From Theristus sp. LFF4_11 (lineage: Eukaryota > Nematoda > Chromadorea > Monhysterida > Xyalidae), in the NCBI GenBank assembly GCA_030248135.1, contig JASANC010003348.1, positions 1 through 64,000 of the forward strand: 64,000 bases of DNA, in the 5' to 3' direction. The notes below the pieces were generated by a model that saw only the letters and a list, made by a program, of their open reading frames with translations, was not told where the DNA came from and did no database searches. Shown one piece after another: positions 1-11,700 of the stretch. The translations under genes were made by a program, and so were the position numbers. Each line of letters begins with the position of its first letter. Positions within the stretch are counted from its first letter, which is position 1.

Positions 1-133
1 TCCTTTAACTCAGTCTCGACGACAGCAGATCCGAGCGTGCAGATCGCCACATCGGCGCTCGAGGCCGGGGACTCGGAGCGTGGAGGTCAAACGTCCTTAG
101 TGCGAACAAACCATTACACCAGGGGAGCACACT

Positions 134-1311
134 TCAAAAAACAAAAATCGTCATTTTTGTTTTTTTTTTTAAAAAAAAAATTTTTTTTTTTAAAAAAAAA
201 TTTCAAAAATCAAAGTTGTGCTAAATCAATCAGGGAGTCCGAAGAACCACATATGATATGCAAGCGCCTCCCGAATGACTCCCGTATGGCGGAACTTTGC
301 AGATTTTGTTTTGGTGACCTCAATTACCCCTTTTCCAAACCGTCACCATGCCTCTTCTTGTGTTTTGACCTCCAAAACGTCACTAATTGTCCCCAGCTAA
401 GCTAATGCTAAAGTGAAGACAAACATACCGCCTTGAAATTCGATCAATTCTTCTGATGGTGTCGCGACTAGGGTTGTTAAACAAAAATGAAAATTTTTTT
501 TTTTAAAAAAAAAAGTGATTAAAAAAAAAACAAAAATGCCGATTTTTTTTTTTAAAAAAAAAAATTCGAAAAATTTTCCTCTAATATGCTCTGAAAACCT
601 CAATTTTGGCACAATTTTTCGAAAGTTCAACAAAAATTTTCTTTGATTATACCTCGTAAAACCTTTAGCAGTCGATTTTGGGCCGTTTTACCGACTGATT
701 TTAGGCTTCGACAACATCTGCGATGAAGTTTTTGAGCGTCCCAAAGCTTAGCCTACCATTTCCGATGCAGATAAGGTGACGATTAGCCTCGCAGAGCGTC
801 CGATTGTGCTCGCTGCACCGTTTGCAAGCGCTACGTTGTCTGGTTGCTGCTTCGTGTCGTGTCGTCGCGACACCATCAGAAGAATTGATCGAATTTCAAG
901 GCGGTATGTTTGTCTTCACTTTAGCATTAGCTTAGCTGGGGACAATTAGTGACGTTTTGGAGGTCAAAACACAAGAAGAGGCATGGTGACGGTTTGGAAA
1001 AGGGGTAATTGAGGTCACCAAAACAAAATCTGCAAAGTTCCGCCATACGGGTGTCATTCGGGAGGCGCTTGCATATCATATGTGGTTCTTCGGACTCCCT
1101 GATTGATTTAGCACAACTTTGATTTTTGAAATTTTTTTTTTTAAAAAAAAAATTTTTTTTTTAAAAAAAAAAACAAAAATGACGATTTTTGTTTTTTTTA
1201 ACAACCCTAGTCGCGACGACACGACACGAAGCAGCAACCAGACAACGTAGCGCTTGCAAACGGAGCAGCGAGCACAATCGGACGCTCTGCGAGGCGAATC
1301 GTCACCTTATC
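134..1311 (-). mobile_element. Older hAT-like MITE, inverted and interrupted
   Basis: A minus-oriented copy of the ~740-bp repeat occupies 134-468 and resumes at 1210-1311. It is split by a younger full-length copy at 469-1209. The outer copy lacks its terminal TAGGGTTGTT end and is cut off near 1311. No transposase reading frame is present. Confidence 0.8.
469..1209 (+). mobile_element. Full-length hAT-like MITE (741 bp)
   Basis: The element begins TAGGGTTGTTAAAC and ends TTTAACAACCCTA, forming terminal inverted repeats. It is flanked on both sides by the same 8 bp, GTCGCGAC (461-468 and 1210-1217). An 8-bp target duplication and a TAGGG terminus are hallmarks of the hAT superfamily. Long A/T homopolymer blocks lie just inside both ends. 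There is no coding capacity, so it is non-autonomous. Further copies lie at 2235-2540, 2567-3158, 6719-7434 and 7436-8166. Confidence 0.85.
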
Positions 1312-1473
1312 GGTTTGCCTACTTTATTCAAAAAGCGTCAATTATTTCACGCTTCACAAAAAAAATTGTTGGTTTTTCCCGTTATGCAAATGTCCGCAAA
1401 CTGTTGAAAGAACGGCACGGCGACGGGACGGAACAATGAAAAAAACACAACTGCTCCGCTCATGATGAATCGG

Positions 1474-1506
1474 TATAAAAACAAACGTGAATTGCTTTCA
1501 GTGAGG
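1474..1506 (+). promoter_or_regulatory. Possible TATA plus initiator
   Basis: TATAAAA at 1474-1480 is followed 26 bp later by TTTCAGTGAG, which resembles a TCAGT initiator. The same spacing occurs at 17776-17806. A 71-codon frame starts at 1530 but shows no recognisable domain, so a transcription unit here is only a possibility. Confidence 0.25.
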
Positions 1507-2234
1507 AACAGGCAGTTTCATCAGAAACAGTGAAACGGATTAGAGGTACTACATGTACTCGACGACGTTTTCAACTTCAAATCCACAGGTCACACAACTG
1601 TGAATTGATGCATGTTATGCCGTTTTGTTTTGATCATCACACAGACAAAAAAACTATGAAATACTGTTTTTCACCGGAAAAACGAAACGGTTTGGGTTTG
1701 GACATGGAAAGTGGTGAACAGTTGTTGTTTGTGTGTGAGACGTGACGTGGTAGTCGTCTCTGAAAATCACAAGTCGAGAGAACGCGAAACGGACGACGAC
1801 GATGATTGTGCTGTTTGCAGAAAACATTTTTCTGATTTGATCGGAAACGGAACTGAGTTTATATGAGGAAATTCGTTAAAAGCGACGGCAATGTTGATGG
1901 GGCCACGGCCCACTTGTGGATTTTTCTTGTCTTGTCGGTGTTTGCTTTGACAAACTTTGACAAACTTTGACAAACCGGCCCCCCAGGCCCACCCCCCTAG
2001 AACAACTATGCACGTTGGATTGAACAGTTTCATTCCTAGTTTCAGAGAAAACGACGTTTCATCACTCCTTGCCTTGTACCGTGATTGTTCGAGACGTTAA
2101 AGTGTTTTTCATAATCATCTAAGACCGGAGCGTGTGTAAAACGAGGTGCGGAGTGTGGGCTGCATGCTCATTGGAAAGTGCAGGTGCCATGCCGATGCCC
2201 GTGCGCGTGCGTTTTGAATAAAGAAGCATTACGC

Positions 2235-2540
2235 ACCTTATCTGCATCGGAAATGGTAGGCTAAGCTTTGGGACGCTCAAAAACTTCATCGCAGATGTTG
2301 TCGAAGCCTAAAATCAGTCGGTAAAACGGCCCAAAATCGACTGCTAAAGGTTTTACGAGGTATAATCAAAGAAAATTTTTGTTGAACTTTCGAAAAATTG
2401 TGCCAAAATTGAGGTTTTCAGAGCATATTAGAGGAAAATTTTTCGAATTTTTTTTTTTTAAAAAAAAATCGGCATTTTTGTTTTTTTTTAATCACTTTTT
2501 TTTTTAAAAAAAAAATTTTCATTTTTGTTTAACAACCCTA
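2235..2540 (-). mobile_element. Partial hAT-like MITE
   Basis: This is an inverted partial copy of the 741-bp element. It runs from the internal ACCTTATCTGCATCGG region to the terminal AACAACCCTA. It lies 26 bp from the next copy in the opposite orientation. Confidence 0.8.
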
Positions 2541-2566
2541 CACGGGAGGCTCTCGCTGCTGCTGCG

Positions 2567-3158
2567 TAGGGTTGTTAAACAAAAATCAATTTTTTTTAAA
2601 GTGATTAAAAAAAACAAAAATGCCAATTTAAAAAAAAAATTCGAATTTTTTTTCTCTAATATGCTCTGAAAACCTCAATTTTGGCACAATTTTTCGAAAG
2701 TTCAACAAAAATTTTCTTTGATATTACCTCGTAAAACCTTTAGCAGTCGATTTTGGACCGTTTTACTGACTGATTTCAGGCTTATACAACATCTGCGATG
2801 AAGTTTTTGAGCGTCCCAAAGGTTGGCTTACCATTTCCGATGCAGATAAGCTGACGATTCGCCTCGCAATCTAAATTTGAGCGTCCAAGCTGCTCCGTTT
2901 GCAATCGTTACGTTGTCTGGTTGCCGTTTCGTGTCCTGCCGTCGCGACACATCATCAGATTTGATCGAATTTCAAGCCGGTATGTGTATTTTCACTTGGG
3001 CTGGGTACAATAAGTGACGTTTTGGGGGTCAAACAAAACACTAGAAGACGCATGGTAACGGTTTGGAAAAGGGGTAATTGAGGTCACCAAAACAAAATCT
3101 CCAAAGTTCCGCCATACGGGAGTCATTCCGGACTCCGGAGGCGCTTGCATATCATATG
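2567..3158 (+). mobile_element. hAT-like MITE, left part of a split copy
   Basis: The copy starts with TAGGGTTGTTAAAC and runs to the CATATCATATG region. The expected continuation is not adjacent. Pieces of it reappear at 3896-3917 and 6283-6385, so about 3.1 kb has been inserted into or rearranged within this copy. Confidence 0.75.
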
Positions 3159-3159
3159 C

Positions 3160-6100
3160 GGAGTGCTACATTATGAAAGAAATGCTTATGCATCTTCATC
3201 AAAAATCCATTCCACTGGCACGGGTGCAGCGGTTTCACACGCACAGCATCTACCCATCTGTGGGGAAGTGTCAGGAACCCATCTGTGAAACTTGACGATG
3301 CGGAAAATGGACCAGAAAGCAAACAAAACGATGAACCGATTTCATTCATCGCTACATTATCAGTTTCTTCTTCAGTTCACCAGTTTTTATTGTTTCTTCA
3401 GTTCACCACTTTCTTCGTCAGTTTTTTTCATTGTTCCAAATCCAAACTAGGCTCTGAGTCTGTCTGTCCGTTCCATCTTCCATAGGTAAAACACGAAGTT
3501 TTGAACAACCGATCGAAATGTCCATCCGGAAATTTTTCATCAAGGCAGCCAGCCAGGTGTAACCAACCACCACCCATCAGCGTGCCAGATTCGTTTTTCA
3601 TTTGTTTTCTTTGGCCAACCAATCACCGTGCTAGATTCTCGTTTTCTTATTTGTTTTCTGGGCTACCAAATCAGGGCACGATCAAATCAGGTTTCGTAAA
3701 ACGCAACGTGCAACATGGAATTGCATTTTCTTCTCTTTGATTGAAAACTAAACTAAACAAATAGAATGAGTTGGCTGGCACACCTTTCTAAAACGTATAT
3801 TTCTAAAGCGCGTGCGTGATTGCTTATAATTCACGCTTTGGTTTTCTTTTTGCTGTTTAGTACAAAATATTTCTTTCCCTATGTAGGCCAACCTATATCA
3901 TATGTGGTTCTTCGAACTCCGAAAAGCTTCTTTATTAAAAGCACGCGCACCTGCATCGGCATTGCTCATTGCTCATGATCCAATAACGCGCGTGCACACG
4001 CACAAGCGTAACTCCGCCTCCTTCAGACACCGAACAACGTACAAAGAAGCTGGCTCTTCAGCGAAAACCATTTGTGATGTTTGAATGGAATGCAATTTGA
4101 CATTCAATTGATTTGGATAAACCACTGATTGGCTGTATTTGAATTTCGTGCGATGATTGGTTCAATATGGAAGCAGATTGATTCGGTGCAGAGATTAGTG
4201 TGGCCGTGGCGGAATAAAAGAAACAACATTCAAATTTTTAAAAACAAAGCAAGGCACGAAGGCCAAGGCAGCTCTTCATGAAACTGCTGTTGGAATGCAA
4301 CTCGGGATTGAACTGAAGAAACTGATTGATTAGCTGTGTTGAAATTTGGTGCAATGATTGGCCTAAAACACCTAAAAGCCTAATTCAGATGTCGGCCAAA
4401 GACAAACCTTTTATTGAAACCGCACAAAAGAACGGCTTCGGGCAACACTATCGTGAAGCAGAAATGAACCACTTCTCAGTGAAATTGTCGTTGATTTTGC
4501 GAAATCCTTTGAATTTGGCAAAAAAAACTAATTTTGCAAAAGTGAACAAACCAACATCGAACAGGTGTGCTGCGATGGTTGAGCTGAATAAACGAATCAT
4601 CTTTTGGCGAAATCATGGTTGGTGCAAGGCTTACCTCTAGCAAATGATAAATTTTAAAAGACACAACACAAGACACAGACTGTCAGACTCAAACAAAGGG
4701 CAACACACACAGCAACTGAAAAGCAAACGAATTTTCACAGATGAAGATTTGAGTTTTTATCTTGCGTTCAACAAATTTAACACCAATTCATCCGCTGCAA
4801 ACCGCAGCGACAGTAAATAAGCACAATGTGTGGTGACAGAAGTACCTTCGCACAAGATCTCAATGATTATCACAAGGTTTCGACGCTGGCGCTTCCTTGG
4901 AGGGGAACCGGCGACTTCGGTCGCAAACGCCAGCAACTCGTCTTCGCCCCTCCGGAGCGTTGCAAACGTTGCTTTTTTCAGTCACAAAGTTCACGAACTC
5001 ATGAGCTTATTATGTTGTTTTGGAGTTTTGCGACTGAAATGCATGAAAACACAGGAAATCAAAGTTATGCTTGACGCGACAATTCGAAATTACTGAAATG
5101 ATCAGAGTCTCTGAACAATAACAGATTGCACAATGGCTTCATGTGCCAGCAGTTTGGAGGCCAGCTCAGCAATCACTTGCTCAACTGTGCTTGATAACTG
5201 AAGTGTTCTTGTTCAAAACGGCAGCCACTTGCGCCGACAACGACATGCTGCAGAGTGGGGTCTGCCCAAAACGGTGAAATTTTTCACTCAAGCGCCACAT
5301 TTAGTTTTTCCTGAATGTGCTGAGATTAGATTTGAAGGGTTTGAACAAAAATAAAAAATCCGTGCACTTGCTGCGCGCGCTCCTGCATCCCATGCCAGCA
5401 CACTCAGAAGCATAACTGGAGCGTTTGAGCAAAAAAATTCAACTTTGAAGCGAGACTCGCCTGTCCATGATTCTTTAACACTACCGAGCAGCTCAGAGTT
5501 TTGGTCAGCAAATCAAACAAACCACCTTCTCGACTTTACCGCTTGGTTGGTTCCGTTTGTCGTCATCACCTGCACTGGACAGCAAAAGCAAAGCCACTGA
5601 CAATCGATCCGACGTCGATCAATATCAGTCGAACCGCCAACTCACACAGTTATTGACTTGAGTGCTGGACATGAAGCTGATGAATCCTCTCCTTATAAAA
5701 ATGTTCGATTTTTATGGTTGAGAAAACAAGCGTCGAACTGGGCAGGATCCACAAAATCGTAACGTCAGTCGTCACTGCTCAGTTCAACGCTCATCACTCA
5801 ATCATATTGCCAATGCCATAGCCATTTCAGTTCACTGATGAATGATGATGCGCAGCTCGTCTCGTCGCTCGCTCTGATTTCTCTCCAAAAGAACCAAATC
5901 AACGACTCTTCACGTCTTCAGACTTTTGATTGAATGAACTGACTTCGCTGTTATTGCTGCCTGTTGGAAGTTGGAAGGAATTGAAACTGACCGATTCAAT
6001 TCAATTCAGTTCGATTACTGAAGGTGCAAAATGTCGTCGTTCGTTCGACTCCACTTGCTGTTTTGATTCCACTCATTTTTTCAGGTCAACAATTCAAAAA

Positions 6101-6282
6101 ACCAAACCAAACACAAAAAAGCAAAATGCAATCGCCAGCACATCACAATCACAAGCGAAGCCTTTTCTTTTCCTGTCTTTTCTTCGTTTTTCCTTCTAAT
6201 TACCATTTGTCTGCTACCTTCAGAAAAAATTTTCGACAGAGCGTGGTTTATCTGGAGCGGTTTTTAATAAAGCAGGCCAACC
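3160..6282. other. Insertion inside a hAT-like MITE, no gene recognised
   Basis: This stretch interrupts the MITE that starts at 2567. I find no convincing gene in it; frames of up to 104 codons lack domains or splice context. The words AGGCCAACC and TTCGAACTCC occur near both 3890-3917 and 6274-6293, suggesting that 3.9-6.28 kb is a separate insertion. A segment near 3918-3990 is the inverse of 2165-2235. A TATAAAA occurs at 5694. Confidence 0.45.
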
Positions 6283-6385
6283 TTCGAACTCCCTGATTGA
6301 TTTAGCACAACTTTGATTTTTGAATTTTTTTTTTTAATTTTTCTTTAAAAAAAATGACGATTTTTGTTTTTTTTAACAACCCTAC
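6283..6385 (+). mobile_element. hAT-like MITE, right end of the split copy
   Basis: The sequence matches the last ~100 bp of the element, from TTCGAACTCCCTGATTGATT to the terminal AACAACCCTA. It is the detached end of the copy beginning at 2567. Confidence 0.7.
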
Positions 6386-6718
6386 TGCTGCGCTGCTTTT
6401 AGAATTGAAAATGAGAAAGAAAAATTCACAATTCTTTCAATTTTTACTCAAATGCTTTAAAAAGTGTAAAAATCTAAAATAGAGAAAAATAAATAAAATC
6501 ATTTTCTTTTTGATTGGTTGTGGTTTCGTTCTTTGGTATTTGGTTGAATGTTTGGTTTGGTTTGGTTTGGTTCGAATGGAAATTTATTTTTGTTTTTATT
6601 TTCGTTTTATTTTATTTTATTTTATTGATTGAAGCACAATTTGATTTGTTGGATTTTGTTTTTTTTGGTGAAATTATCAGCATAGTTGTTCTAGGGGGGG
6701 GCCTGGGGGGGGCCGGCC

Positions 6719-7434
6719 TAGGGTTGTTAAACAAAAATGAAAATTTTTTTTTAAAAAAAAGTGATTAAAAAAAAAACAAAAATGCCGATTTTTTTTTTTT
6801 AAATTCGAAAAATTTTCCTCTAATATGCTCTGAAAACCTCAATTTTGGCACAATTTTTCGAAAGTTCAACAAAAATTTTCTTTGATTATACCTCGTAAAA
6901 CCTTTAGCAGTCGATTTTGGGCTGTTTTACCGACTGATTTTAGGCTTCGACAACATCTGCGATGAAGTTTTTGAGCGTCCCAAAGCTTAGCCTACCATTT
7001 CCGATGCAGATAAGGTGACGATTAGCCTCGCAGAGCGTCCGATTGTGCTCGCTGCACCGTTTGCAAGCGCTACGTTGTCTGGTTGCTGCTTCGTGTCGTG
7101 TCGTCGCGACACCATCAGAAGAATTGATCGAATTTCAAGGCGGTATGTTTGTCTTCACTTTAGCATTAGCTTAGCTGGGGACAATTAGTGACGTTTTGGA
7201 GGTCAAAACACAAGAAGAGGCATGGTGACGGTTTGGAAAAGGGGTAATTGAGGTCACCAAAACAAAATCTGCAAAGTTCCGCCATACGGGTGTCATTCGG
7301 GAGGTGCTTGCATATCATATGTGGTTCTTCGGACTCCCTGATTGATTTAGCACAACTTTGATTTTTGAAATTTTTTAAAAAAAAAATTAAAAAAAAAACA
7401 AAAATGACGATTTTTGTTTTTTTTAACAACCCTA
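6719..7434 (+). mobile_element. Full-length hAT-like MITE, tandem copy 1
   Basis: A complete copy with TAGGGTTGTT and AACAACCCTA ends. It is separated from the next complete copy by a single G. The G-rich sequence just upstream (6681-6718) is the inverse of 1965-2010. Confidence 0.85.
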
Positions 7435-7435
7435 G

Positions 7436-8166
7436 TAGGGTTGTTAAACAAAAATGAAATTTTTTTTTTAAAAAAAAAGTGATTAAAAAAAAAACAAAAA
7501 TGCCGATTTTTTTTTTAAAAAAAATTCGAAAAATTTTCCTCTAATATGCTCTGAAAACCTCAATTTTGGCAAAATTTTTCGAAAGTTCAACAAAAATTTT
7601 CTTTGATTATACCTCGTAAAACCTTTAGCAGTCGATTTTGGGCCGTTTTACCGACTGATTTTAGGCTACGACAACATCTGCGATGAAGTTTTTGAGCGTC
7701 CCAAAGCTTGGCCTACCATTTCCGATGCAGATAAGGTGACGATTCGCCTCGCAGAGCGTCCGATTGTGCTCGCTGCTCCGTTTGCAAGCGCTACGTTGTC
7801 TGGTTGCTTGCTGCTTCGTGTCGTGTCGTCGCAACACCATCAGAAGAATTGATCGAATTTCAAGGCGGTATGTTTGTCTTCACTTTAGCATTAGTTTAGC
7901 TGGGGACAATTAGTGACGTTTTGGAGGTCAAAACACAAGAAGAGGCATGGTGACGGTTTGGAAAAGGGGTAATTGAGGTCACCAAAACAAAATCTGCAAA
8001 GTTCCGTCATATGGGAGTCATTCGGGAGGCGCTTGCATATCATATGTGGTTCTTCGGACTCCCTGATTGATTTAGGACAACTTTGATTTTTGAAATTTTT
8101 TTTTTTAAAAAAAAATTTTTTTTTTTAACAAAAATGACGATTTTTGTTTTTTTTTTAACAACCCTA
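7436..8166 (+). mobile_element. Full-length hAT-like MITE, tandem copy 2
   Basis: A second complete copy in the same orientation, directly following the copy at 6719-7434. It ends against a C-rich palindromic element. Confidence 0.85.
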
Positions 8167-8660
8167 GGGCACCGTGCCACCCCCCCCCCTAGACAAAAAA
8201 CCGGGCACCCCCCCCCATCGGACCCCCCCCCTCGAAAATTTGGCCGACACCCCCCCACACCCCCCATGAAATTTTGTCTGGCGGAGACCCCCCCCAAAAT
8301 TTTCTGCACACCCTAAATTTTTTTCGAAAATCATGATTTTTTGTCTATAAAGTCTATAATATAAGCTGAATATATGATAACTTGACCATCTTCATTGTAA
8401 TTTCAAAGATTTTGCAGCTAAATTTAGCGTTTTTCCTTTAAAATTTAAGCGAAAAAATTTCATGGGGGGTGGGGGGGTGGCTGGACCCCCCCACAGAAAA
8501 TTTTGAAAAAATGCACCCCCCCCCCATGGGACCCCCTGGGGGGGTCCCACGTTACCATAGGTTGGACCCCCCCCTCACTTTTTGGTCGGCACCCCCCCCC
8601 CCCCACGGCACCATACCCCCCCTTCGAAAATTTGTTTGGGCCCACGGTACTGGAAATTAT
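8167..8660. mobile_element. C-rich palindromic element
   Basis: Long C and G runs are arranged as inverted arms. GGCACCGTGCC near 8168 is opposed by CCCACGGTAC near 8640, and the CCCCCCATGAAATTTT block near 8262 is opposed by AAAATTTCATGGGGGG near 8455. It has no coding capacity and probably is a short non-autonomous transposon. Confidence 0.5.
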
Positions 8661-8765
8661 GCCAATTCTTGAAATCATCAAAATTTCAGAAACAGCGCGT
8701 GCACGTGCACTTGGGCTATTGAATTCTAATCTATCGAAAGTAAGAAATAAAGAAGACAGAAAATA

Positions 8766-11700
8766 ATGGCTGGCGACGACGACGTTGACGAAATGTTGGA
8801 GCAGGCGTTTGAGAAAAAATTAGAAAACGTTTGTGTTTCTGTTGTGCGTTCTGCGTATGCGTTGAACTGCTTTGCTTGTGTGTTCATCAGCTCCTGATTT
8901 TTTTTGTATACGATTGTTAGTTTTTGTTTCGGGTGCTCGTTAAGTCGCGCACACTTGAATTGGAATCCCGATTCTTTATCTTGAATGAAGTTGTATTTTA
9001 TTTATTTCAGTCGAAAGTGAAAGATGAAAATGGGCGCGACGACGCCGCGGAGAAAGAGAAAAGCGGAGGAAGCTCATCAAAACGGAAAAGCGACAAAGAT
9101 AAAGACCGGTGGGTTATGTGGGTCGTGTGGTGTCAGGTAACAATTTTCTCAATTGGCTTTTTGTGCTCTTTAAATTTAAAACAATCTCCCTCCATTTGTT
9201 TTTTTATTATTTAATATTGAAAAATCTCTGGCTTCGTTCTGCTGGTTTAAGTTTTGCTGAAATCTCTGTGGCTTCAGAATGTTTATCTCTGAACAAGTTT
9301 GGAGAGTTTGTTTTGAAAAAAGTTGAAAGTTGCATTATTTGGAAAACAAGCAATTATGCAAGTGTAACAAAGTGTCCACAAAAAGACAAAATGATGAGTT
9401 TCGACTTTCATTGTTCCGTCACTGTTGTTCTGTATTTTTCTTGTAGATAATTGATTGCGTTGATTGATTTCGTTTGCCACAGATCACGCTCGTGTGCCGG
9501 GTAGGTTGGTTGGTTGGTATATAAAAATTATTGCAAAAACCTCATGCAACTCACATTGTTCTGTTTTGTTTTGTTTTCTCTCTATTTCCATTTGTGCAAT
9601 GGAACGTTGACATTTCTGTTGAAATTTTGAGAGCTGGAAAATATCGGCGAAACTAGACCGATTTGCCTGACTGTCATTCTGAGATGGTTTGTAAAGCGCT
9701 GCGTCTCATATTTCAGGCTGTCGACCCGGCACGGGTGCGCGCACAACACACACAAGAGCTGCCATTTTTTTCTCACCTTTTTCCTAATTTTATTTCTAGG
9801 TACCTCTCTCTCTGTTGATGCGACTGTGCAAAAGTCACTGCCTCGCCCATCCCAGCAAACATTATTCAGTAACACAGCCAAGTTCATAATTTTGCTTATT
9901 TCGTACGTTGTTTTTGCGATCAAAACTCACCTTGAAAACAACGCCACTTTTAAGGGTACAAAAATCCGGAAAAACATACACTTTTCTCGTGTTGATTACA
10001 TTAATCGCACTCGCTGATTGTGGTCATCGGGCAAGCTCACATTGCAGTTTTACTCGTGTTTCTCTCTTATTGTGTTTCGCGACCTCTGCTCCAGAATGAA
10101 TGTGTTGCGTATGTTGTAGAATTCACTCACACAATGATTGTTGCGTGTGTCTCCTACGCACCTCGAGAAGAGTGCGAGAAGCCTCCGATGGGTGGGGCCA
10201 GCTGCCGCCTGTCGCCCCGCCCCCTCCTTTCGGGTGTGGCTGTCGTTACTCTGCGCGACATTGAGCAACTGATGGAGGAAGGTATGTGGCGTGGTGGATG
10301 AAAAACTGACCAACGAGATGAGAGACAGTTCCAGGCATGCGCGAACAACGACGCGATGGCGAAGAAATGCGCCACTGCACGAATGCAACGACAATGCCCG
10401 AGACATTGCGGCACACGGCCAACCGCTTGTGGAAGAGCACTGCTGCTGCTCTGATTTCAGCGTTGAAACCAACCAATCGATCACTCTACTCCCAAACAGC
10501 GCACACAATCAAACAGTCAAAAAAGCCTGTGTTTGAAGTCAGCTAGGAAACGAAAAAACGAAACGTGCCGGTCATGCACACTGCTCAAGAGCGTTGTGTA
10601 GTCGCACATGTGCGCAATTTTGAATTCCTTGGCAAAACGTTTCCTATTTTTCTTTTCAGCGATCGCAAACGCAGCAAACGGAGCCGCTCACGCAGCAAAA
10701 ATCGCGACCGAAAGCGGTGAGTTACTTGTTTGCTTCTTACCATACCCATACCTGTTACGTGTTCTTACCAGTTGTTTTGACCTGATGAAGTTATAAAAAA
10801 TGTTTCTGCAATTGCAGGAGCCGATCGCGCAGTCCACGCCGAAGGCGGTACGTCGGCTTTCTTTTTGATGACTTGATCACTTTTTATTTACTTTTTTGAA
10901 GAATGAATCAGAAAACCACCGCAAAAAAGATTTGCGAACAAACGTTCCATTCCGTTGTGGTGCCTTCCATAAAAGAGTCAGCCATTAGAATTTTTGTTGG
11001 AAGCCGCCCTACAGCGATTATCTAACTGCAATTATACGCACTCTCCCAATGCTGTGCTCGTTTCTCTGTAAGTCTGCGTTGCTCTCCGGTCCAGTAGTAA
11101 ATCGCCACTCGGAGCCTTTTTGGAGACGAAATAACAACGAATTCACTATCACCAACCGTCTCTCTCCACAGTATGGCCGAATAAATATGGCAGTCCGTGT
11201 ATTCTCCATCAAGGCGGAATCAGTCGCAGACTAGGAGTGTTGTCTTTCAAGAATGCCAAAATCATTCCCAATCGTGTGTGCAACGGAGAAAGAATGAACA
11301 GAATGGCGCGAATAATCAATTAGCTAACAAACACGTCAAATTTGACACACAATTCGGTTTCTCAACGATTTTTTTCTTTCATTCAAATTTCGCGCGCTCC
11401 TTGCATCCTGAAAAAAAGCTGCCATGTTTATTCGGTCATTCCGTACCAAAGTTGATAATTGCCACGAACAATATATAAAATACCAGGATGGATTTCGCAA
11501 CGAACTTTTCTGCAGCTCTCGCAGTCCGCGTGTCCGCCGCAGTCGCAGTCCCCGCGATCGTGGTGACTCGTTCCGGCGGCGTCGTTCGCCGAGTCCGCCG
11601 ATCGGCCGTCGCGGCGGGTGGTCGCCGCCGAGGAGAGGAGGCTACCCGGCCGGCAGGGACTGGACGGACGCACCGCCGCCGCGTCGTCTGCCCGGACCGG

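Noticed and set aside
1530..1745. 71-codon frame just after a TATA/initiator-like pair
   Set aside because: No homology, no splice structure and a MITE-rich setting; recorded only as a possible promoter.
4826..5096. Two overlapping frames of 82 and 88 codons
   Set aside because: Both frames are equally open, with no domain and no supporting splice sites.
10050..10508. 152-codon minus-strand frame in an RBM39 intron
   Set aside because: GC-rich stretch with no domain, no splice partners and overlapping frames on both strands; an alternative exon ending at a GTATGT donor near 10280 could not be supported either.
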